From Rhodobacteraceae bacterium F11138 (lineage in GTDB: Bacteria; Pseudomonadota; Alphaproteobacteria; Rhodobacterales; Rhodobacteraceae), in NCBI GenBank assembly GCA_016521575.1, contig JAEKDP010000014.1:1-64000 (forward strand): a stretch of DNA of 64,000 bases, in the 5' to 3' direction. The position numbers were made by a program, and so were the translations under genes. The notes under the pieces are model-generated. The model searched no databases. It was given only the letters and a program-made list of their open reading frames with translations, and was not told the DNA's origin. Below, one piece after another: positions 59,500-64,000 of the stretch; positions within the stretch are counted from its first letter, which is position 1; every line of letters starts with the position of its first letter.

Positions 59500-60699
59500 T
59501 CAGCTCCGGGTTTTCGGACGAAGCAGAAGGCGGCCATACACCACCCCAAACCCGGCGAAGGACGCAATCCAGCACATGCCGGACAGCATGTGCAGCGTTT
59601 CAGCCCATGCGGGTTCAAAACCCGCCACAAAGCGAAGCAAGACCACCGCAATCAGGCAAAGATAGAGCACCTGCGTGGCGGCATTGGCCCCAAGCGGTTG
59701 CCCGGTGTGGCTCAGAGTTGCACGCGTCATGACGGCCAGCGTCATCCCCCCAATCGCGCCAGCCATCCAGATATGCTGTGCCGGTGCTGCAATCATCAGG
59801 TTCGGCCAAAAGCCAGACGCCGCTGTCGCGACCGCCCCCAGCGGCACAAACAGGTACGCAATATGCAGGATCAGGACCAACGGTTCCCTGAGGGTCTGCA
59901 ATCCGCACCACCGCGATAGCCGGACCAAGTGCATACCCCCGGCGCAAAGCAATGCTGAACTGGTACTCCAGGCGAATGGCGACGCGACCCAAAGCAAGAT
60001 CGCAGCGGCCAGAACAAAAAGAGCCGCCCGATCAAATGTTTGCATAGGTGGCATCGGCAAACGCTTGGCCCTCTGTTGCACCAGCCAATTGCGTGTGAAG
60101 GACGGAATGATCCGGCCGCCGACAAGAGCGATCAGGACAATGGCAGTTCCGACCCCCAAACGCAGCCCGTATCCTTGCGCGGCGGAAGTACCGAAGGCGG
60201 CTTCCCAATGGAAGATGCCGTTGGCCACCATGAACACGGAAATCAGGCCAATACTGACCAGATTGCGCCAGTTCTTTCCGGTAATGATCTCCCTGGCCAT
60301 GGCGGCCACGAACACGCCCAAACAGCTCAAATCGGCAATGGCGACCAGTAGCGGTGGAAGCATCGCCGAAAAACCGACGCTGATTCGCCCCAGCACCCAA
60401 AGCATGAAAAGCCCGGCAAGCGGCCACCCTACGACGGGCAGGCGGCCGGTCCAGTTCGGGACCGCTGTCATCATGAAACCTGCAATGATGGCACTCAGGT
60501 ATCCGAACAGAAATTCATGGGCATGCCAGGCTGTCGGGTCAAATGCTGTGGGCAGATCAATATGGCCGGCGAGCATGCCAAGCCATATGAGCATCGCCGA
60601 CGCAGCCCAGACCGCGCCACCCAGGAAAAACGGACGAAGCCCGAAGCTGAATATGGTGGGTCCAGTCCAGGCACGCATCTTTTCGCTTGTGGTGGACAT
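59500..60699 (-). CDS. nnrS: NnrS family membrane protein
   Basis: 399 residues with about twelve membrane helices. NnrS is a heme- and copper-containing membrane protein that protects cells during nitric oxide stress. Typical segments are GLRPFFLGGAVWAASAMLIW, WHAHEFLFGYLSAIIAGFMM, TAVPNWTGRLP and GGRIIPSFTRNWL. Conserved membrane histidines include those in WHAHE and AAPAQHIWMAG. The start codon directly follows the stop of the NsrR-like gene, so they are cotranscribed. Confidence 0.92.
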   Translation of the reverse strand: MSTTSEKMRAWTGPTIFSFGLRPFFLGGAVWAASAMLIWLGMLAGHIDLPTAFDPTAWHAHEFLFGYLSAIIAGFMMTAVPNWTGRLPVVGWPLAGLFMLWVLGRISVGFSAMLPPLLVAIADLSCLGVFVAAMAREIITGKNWRNLVSIGLISVFMVANGIFHWEAAFGTSAAQGYGLRLGVGTAIVLIALVGGRIIPSFTRNWLVQQRAKRLPMPPMQTFDRAALFVLAAAILLWVASPFAWSTSSALLCAGGMHLVRLSRWCGLQTLREPLVLILHIAYLFVPLGAVATAASGFWPNLMIAAPAQHIWMAGAIGGMTLAVMTRATLSHTGQPLGANAATQVLYLCLIAVVLLRFVAGFEPAWAETLHMLSGMCWIASFAGFGVVYGRLLLRPKTRS

Positions 60700-61122
60700 C
60701 TAGACTTTTTCCGGGGGGAGGCAGGCGCGGCCCGGCAATGCAAATCGGCCAGGTTCGGCCCGAAATTGCGCAAGGACCGATGACGGCGGTTCTTTCTGAA
60801 CGCCCCGGAATTTGATTTGGCACGCGCCGCCGTTTTCATCGAAACACGCGACAGACGCTTTATCTTCTTCTGGTGTGATGACAATGCGCCCGATGGTTGC
60901 GTTTCGCGCCGGTTGGGCAAGCAACGCCGCCTCGCCGGGGTCCCGCCGCGTCGCGACAATCTCTGAAGCGGCGAATGCAATACCCGCCTTGAACTGATGG
61001 TGGCGCAAGATATCGGAACCAGCGGCCAGGTCAGCAGTACAAAACGCCCGCCCGGATCCGGCGGTCACGCGCATAGGGGCCCACAAGCCAAGATCGGTGC
61101 GGCGTATCAGGCGCATTTGCAT
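60700..61122 (-). CDS. Rrf2/NsrR-like regulator, probably degenerate
   Basis: 140 residues from ATG 61122. The N-terminus (MRLIRRTDLGLWAPMRV) is that of Rrf2/NsrR regulators, which sense nitric oxide with an Fe-S cluster. The helix-turn-helix that should follow is poorly preserved (GSDILRHHQFKAGIAFAASE), and the cluster motif CFDENGGACQI keeps C93 and C101 but lacks the third cysteine, with about five residues apparently deleted before FRGVQ. It probably cannot hold a normal cluster. It is immediately upstream of nnrS, whose homologues are often NsrR targets. It may be a decaying gene. Confidence 0.6.
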   Translation of the reverse strand: MQMRLIRRTDLGLWAPMRVTAGSGRAFCTADLAAGSDILRHHQFKAGIAFAASEIVATRRDPGEAALLAQPARNATIGRIVITPEEDKASVACFDENGGACQIKFRGVQKEPPSSVLAQFRAEPGRFALPGRACLPPEKV

Positions 61123-61133
61123 TTCTTAGTAAT

Positions 61134-61188
61134 TTGATCAAGATCAACAAGCATCCTCTGGAATCCCCTTAATAAGCATTTAGAATGC
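61134..61188 (+). promoter_or_regulatory. FNR/NnrR box, -10 element and NsrR-like dyad
   Basis: A perfect FNR-type box, TTGAT-CAAG-ATCAA, at 61134-61147; it also fits the TTG-N8-CAA pattern of NnrR/DNR proteins. A -10-like TTAATA lies at 61169-61174, placing the box centre close to -41 for a rightward start near 61181, the class II activator position. A dyad GCATT-TAG-AATGC at 61176-61188 overlaps that start and resembles NsrR sites. Together they indicate an oxygen/NO-controlled promoter for the rightward genes. Confidence 0.65.
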
Positions 61189-61200
61189 CAATTGGACCAG

Positions 61201-61490
61201 TGCAATACCATGACCATGACCATGACCCGGATCAGACACCAGCCGCTAAACACGCATCGCGTGATCCGGTTTGCCGTTGGCGCGGCAGCGCTGTTGCGGG
61301 GCGGGTTTGGTGTTGTTCTTCCGGTTTTGCCTGCGACGGCATTTGTCCTTGGCAAGGCATCACCGACTGCCGCGCGCGTTCTGCGGAACCAGTGCCCGAC
61401 GTGTCTCTCGGCATCCTGGTCGTGCAGATGGCCTGTCTTGCCGGTGCCAGCCTTTATATTCCGAGCCGTCCAAGGGTCGGCGGGGAAACA
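61201..61490 (+). pseudogene. Decayed YbaN (DUF454) membrane protein gene
   Basis: From about 61210 one frame reads NTHRVIRFAVGAAALLRGGF and GVVLPVLPATAF, the conserved start of YbaN/DUF454 proteins. The match then stops, and in another frame (about 61395-61480) VSLGILVVQMACLAGASLYI and PSRPRVGG resemble the C-terminal helix and SRP tail. The middle 40 or so residues are missing and the two parts are out of frame, so the gene has suffered an internal deletion with frameshift. Confidence 0.55.
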
Positions 61491-61562
61491 ACAGCCAGAT
61501 CAAGACCATGATCCAGCCGGAAACCGACTCCGCAATGACGCGGGGTCTTCTGGAGACTGACA

Positions 61563-61994
61563 ATGAAATCCTCCACGCTGCTGCCAATTCTGGCGACGAT
61601 ACCATCATTGACCATGGCGGACACATCGCTCATCGACACATCGATCCTTCCGTCCGTATCCGTTTACGAGGTCGCAGAGCTAACCCCACTTGCCGTGACA
61701 ACCGAGAATACACCCGCGGTTGTGCTGCTGTCGCTTGATGCTGGCGATGTTGTCCCTCCCCATGCGACGGAAGGCAGCTTGCGACTGTTGACAGTTCTGT
61801 CCGGCGACATGTCCTGGGGCGACGGAAGCACCATTGACGAGACACAAGAGCGCATATTCGGCCCGGGCAGCGTTCTGACCGTGCCCGCGGGTCTTGGTCA
61901 TTGGCTCGCGGCCCGAAGTGGCCCGGTGCAAATCCAGCTCATATTGCTGGACGACGAAAAACCCGTTCCCGGTGTTCAGGAGCAGATGCAATGA
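61563..61994 (+). CDS. Periplasmic cupin-domain protein
   Basis: 143 residues with a probable signal peptide (MKSSTLLPILATIPSLTMA). A single cupin barrel: PAVVLLSLDAGDVVPPHATE, LRLLTVLSGDMSWGDGSTID and FGPGSVLTVPAGLGHWLAAR, with a metal-binding set possibly made of H67-E70 and the later His. Exported cupins beside ABC transporters are uncommon; it may bind or modify the transporter's ligand. It overlaps the binding-protein gene by 4 bases. Confidence 0.75.
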   Translation: MKSSTLLPILATIPSLTMADTSLIDTSILPSVSVYEVAELTPLAVTTENTPAVVLLSLDAGDVVPPHATEGSLRLLTVLSGDMSWGDGSTIDETQERIFGPGSVLTVPAGLGHWLAARSGPVQIQLILLDDEKPVPGVQEQMQ

Positions 61995-62980
61995 CAAGGA
62001 CACCTCGTCTCACCCGACGCGCCACGCTTGCCCTGGGGGCAGCCGGAACCGCCAGTTTGCTGATGCCGCAGGCAGCCTTTGCACAAATCGACCGCCTGGC
62101 CATCCATGGCCCACCGGCTGGACCTTCCATCACCTTGGCCCATGCCGTTGCCACGGGCCAGTTCGCCGAAATCGCATCCGAGGCCAGCTTCGCCGCGTGG
62201 CGCACACCGGATGAGCTGCGCGCCGGGCTGACATCGGGGGATATCCGGCTGTCGGTTGTGCCGGTACAGGCAGCAGCAAACCTATACAATCGCGGGTTCC
62301 CGATCCGCCTGGCCAATGTGATGACCAACGGTTTGCTGTACATTGTGGCGGAAGACGCAGGCATCACGGAAATTGATGATTTGGCCGGACGCCATGTTGC
62401 CGTGCCGTATCGCGGCGACACGCCCGAGATCTTCTTCGGTCAGCTGTTGGCGCATCATGGTGTCGGGGAGTCCGATCTTCAGATCACTTACGCCGCCTCC
62501 CCCACAGAAGCGATGCAGTTGATGCTGGCCGGGCGAGTGGACGCTGCGCTCACCACTGAACCATCGACCACGGCGGCGGTGCTGCGCGCGAAACAGGTAG
62601 GCAGGGACATCAAACGCGTTATCTCGATCCAGAAGGCCTGGGGCGAAATGATGGGCGCCGCCCCCGTCCTTCCACAAGCAGGACTCGCGGTGACGCAACC
62701 GTTCCTGGACGCGAATGCCGATGATTTGTCCGCGCTGCTGGGTATTGTCGAAACTGCCACTGCGGCGGTTCTGGCGGATCCCGAAACGGCCGCCTCCAAC
62801 GCCTCCGGGGCGCTCGGCATGCCTGCGCCATTGCTTGCCGCCTCGATCCCCAGTTCCAACCTTGTCGCACACAGGGCCAGCGAGGCACGCGAAGACATCG
62901 AAAGGATGCTGACAGGGATGGCAGGCGAGGACTTTGCCAGGATCGGCGGGGCGCTGCCGGACGACGCATTCTATCTGTGA
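61991..62980 (+). CDS. ABC transporter periplasmic binding protein, NitT/TauT type
   Basis: 329 residues from ATG 61991, overlapping the cupin stop (ATGA). A Tat-like signal (TPRLTRRATLALGAAGTASL, cleavage near AAFA-QI) precedes an NMT1/SsuA-type binding domain with ITLAHAVATGQFAEIASEAS, RLANVMTNGLLYIVAEDAGI and TYAASPTEAMQLMLAGRVDA. The ligand is unknown. It belongs to a cupin-SBP-permease-ATPase operon under the FNR-type promoter. Confidence 0.82.
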   Translation: MTRTPRLTRRATLALGAAGTASLLMPQAAFAQIDRLAIHGPPAGPSITLAHAVATGQFAEIASEASFAAWRTPDELRAGLTSGDIRLSVVPVQAAANLYNRGFPIRLANVMTNGLLYIVAEDAGITEIDDLAGRHVAVPYRGDTPEIFFGQLLAHHGVGESDLQITYAASPTEAMQLMLAGRVDAALTTEPSTTAAVLRAKQVGRDIKRVISIQKAWGEMMGAAPVLPQAGLAVTQPFLDANADDLSALLGIVETATAAVLADPETAASNASGALGMPAPLLAASIPSSNLVAHRASEAREDIERMLTGMAGEDFARIGGALPDDAFYL

Positions 62981-63870
62981 TGAAAACGCGGTGCCGCCGC
63001 TCGGGCCGCACCGCAATTCCCTTAGCGGACAAAGCCATGTCAATTTCTCTTCACGCGATCGCTTCGCACCTGGCGCTACGCGCCGGGCGTGTCCTTCAGT
63101 TTCTCTGGTCCGGCTGGGCAGGACTGGCTGCGATTTGCCTGTTGGCCGCGATCTGGCAGGCAGGGCATGAGACATACGGCCCATTCATTCTCACTTCGCC
63201 GCTTGAAACGCTGCGCGTCATTGGCCATCTGGTCGCTGACCCAAAGGCATGGTCGATCGCGTCGCTGACCCTGCAGCGTGCCCTGACAGGGTTTTTGCTG
63301 GTCGCGGGGACCGGCAGCGTCATCGGGATCGCCGCAGGGTATTCGCCAGCATCCATGCGGCTTGTCACACCTCTGATCACTGTGTTGATGGGCGTGCCGC
63401 CAATCGCATGGATCGTTCTGGCCATGATCTGGTTTGGTGGATCGGACGCCACGGTACGCACCGTGATCCTTGTGTCCGCGTTGCCGGTCGTCTTCCTGGG
63501 GGCTGCCCGCGGCATCACCACCCGTGACAGGCTGCTGGACCGGATGGCCGAAGCGTTCGGCGCAGGCCCGATCCGGCGGTTTCTGACGATAGGGTTGCGA
63601 CAAACCACGACCACGCTGTTTCCGGCATTGGCGCTTGCGCTTGGCACCTCGTTCAAGGTGGCTGTCATGGCCGAACTTCTGGCCAACGCGGGTGGCATCG
63701 GCGGGGCCCTTGCCGATGCGCGGGTCAATCTGGACATCGCGCAAGCCCTTGCATGGGTGGTCATCGCAGTGATTTTGCTGATCGCGGTGGAATACACGCT
63801 GGTCCAACCCGTCAAATCCGAGATTGACCGCTGGCGTCATGCCGCCCAACCGTGGGGCGTGAAACGATGA
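62980..63870 (+). CDS. ABC transporter permease, NitT/TauT type
   Basis: 296 residues from ATG 62980, which overlaps the upstream stop (TGATG); GTG 62977 and ATG 63037 are alternatives, the last being closer to the usual permease start. Six membrane helices and the EAA loop DRLLDRMAEAFGAGPIRRFL. Other family segments: PLITVLMGVPPIAWIVLAMI and ALGTSFKVAVMAELLANAGG. Inner-membrane channel of the importer. Overlaps the ATPase gene by 4 bases. Confidence 0.85.
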   Translation: MKTRCRRSGRTAIPLADKAMSISLHAIASHLALRAGRVLQFLWSGWAGLAAICLLAAIWQAGHETYGPFILTSPLETLRVIGHLVADPKAWSIASLTLQRALTGFLLVAGTGSVIGIAAGYSPASMRLVTPLITVLMGVPPIAWIVLAMIWFGGSDATVRTVILVSALPVVFLGAARGITTRDRLLDRMAEAFGAGPIRRFLTIGLRQTTTTLFPALALALGTSFKVAVMAELLANAGGIGGALADARVNLDIAQALAWVVIAVILLIAVEYTLVQPVKSEIDRWRHAAQPWGVKR

Positions 63871-64000
63871 GCGTTCTGTCCCTGAAAAACGTCAGCCATG
63901 CCTATCTGGGCCGGACTATTCTTGACGGCATTGATCTGGACGTGGCCTGCGGCGAAATCGTCGCGCTTGTGGGGCCGTCAGGATGCGGAAAGTCGACGCT
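63867..64000 (+). CDS. ABC transporter ATP-binding protein, NitT/TauT type, partial
   Basis: The first 45 codons are visible from ATG 63867 (MSVLSLKNVSHAYLGRTILD), reaching Walker [10 protein letters not shown] before the window ends. It overlaps the permease stop (ATGA). The remainder, including the signature and Walker B motifs, lies outside the window. Confidence 0.88.
   Translation, partial: MSVLSLKNVSHAYLGRTILDGIDLDVACGEIVALVGPSGCGKST

Noticed and set aside
1-64000. CRISPR arrays, rRNA genes, prophage structural genes
   Set aside because: No regularly spaced repeats, ribosomal RNA sequence, or phage head/tail genes were seen anywhere in the window.

Overview
The window reads as a chromosomal segment of a marine-type alphaproteobacterium of the Rhodobacterales (Roseobacter group or a close relative). 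Reasons: high GC; a Rhodobacter-type polyol operon (smoEFGK-mtlK-mtlZ); a tripartite TRAP transporter; a GFA-family gene between gltD and gltB; sitABCD beside a Fur-family gene without the usual C-terminal CxxC pairs; an NnrS/Rrf2 pair; and tRNA genes with encoded CCA. No species can be named from the sequence. Most of the window is ordinary, tightly packed operons with ATGA stop/start overlaps. The accessory parts are small and decayed.

Layout. 1-1.9 kb: the end of an IS5/IS427-type insertion sequence that cuts a gene of unknown function, then a gene-poor stretch ending at tRNA-Trp(CCA). 2.2-9.1 kb: a DUF374 acyltransferase, an acetyltransferase fragment, and a leftward six-gene operon (TRAP dctP-dctQ-dctM, glutathione transferase, MOSC protein, PDR/VanB-type reductase) diverging from an XRE-cupin regulator. 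9.2-17.0 kb: a LacI-type regulator and the polyol uptake and catabolism operon. 17.2-22.4 kb: an acyl-CoA cluster (acyl-CoA dehydrogenase, NDP-forming acyl-CoA synthetase, enoyl-CoA hydratase) diverging from a LysR regulator. 22.3-26.1 kb: a VOC protein, adenine deaminase and AMP nucleosidase. 26.2-33.3 kb: HU, an EamA exporter, msrB-msrA, an orphan hydantoinase A, queG, a second GST, and mtgA. 33.3-41.8 kb: glutamate synthase (gltD-GFA-gltB), uppP, and an NDUFA9-like protein.

42.0-43.9 kb is a remnant integration hotspot at tRNA-Leu(CAG). Two diverged copies of tRNA 3' end plus integrase N-terminus flank an intact Mrr-type restriction endonuclease. 44.0-45.7 kb is an ECF sigma / Tat-exported cupredoxin / secreted protein operon with an ECF-like promoter. 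45.9-52.3 kb is a vitamin B12 operon (riboswitch, btuB, btuFCD, cbiZ, unknown protein). 52.4-54.1 kb holds a DegT aminotransferase and a sulfatase remnant. 54.2-59.1 kb holds sitABCD, a threefold operator array, and a divergent Fur-family gene coupled to an unknown gene. 59.5-64 kb is an NO/oxygen-responsive cluster: nnrS with a degenerate NsrR-like gene, a promoter with a perfect FNR/NnrR box, a decayed YbaN gene, and a periplasmic cupin plus a NitT/TauT-type ABC transporter that runs off the window.

Candidates most worth following are the MOSC plus PDR-reductase operon (possible two-component N-reductive or aromatic detoxification tied to TRAP uptake), the ECF-cupredoxin operon, the FNR-box promoter driving the cupin/ABC operon, and the tandem integrase remnants around Mrr. 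No complete, clearly new defence or mobile system was seen.
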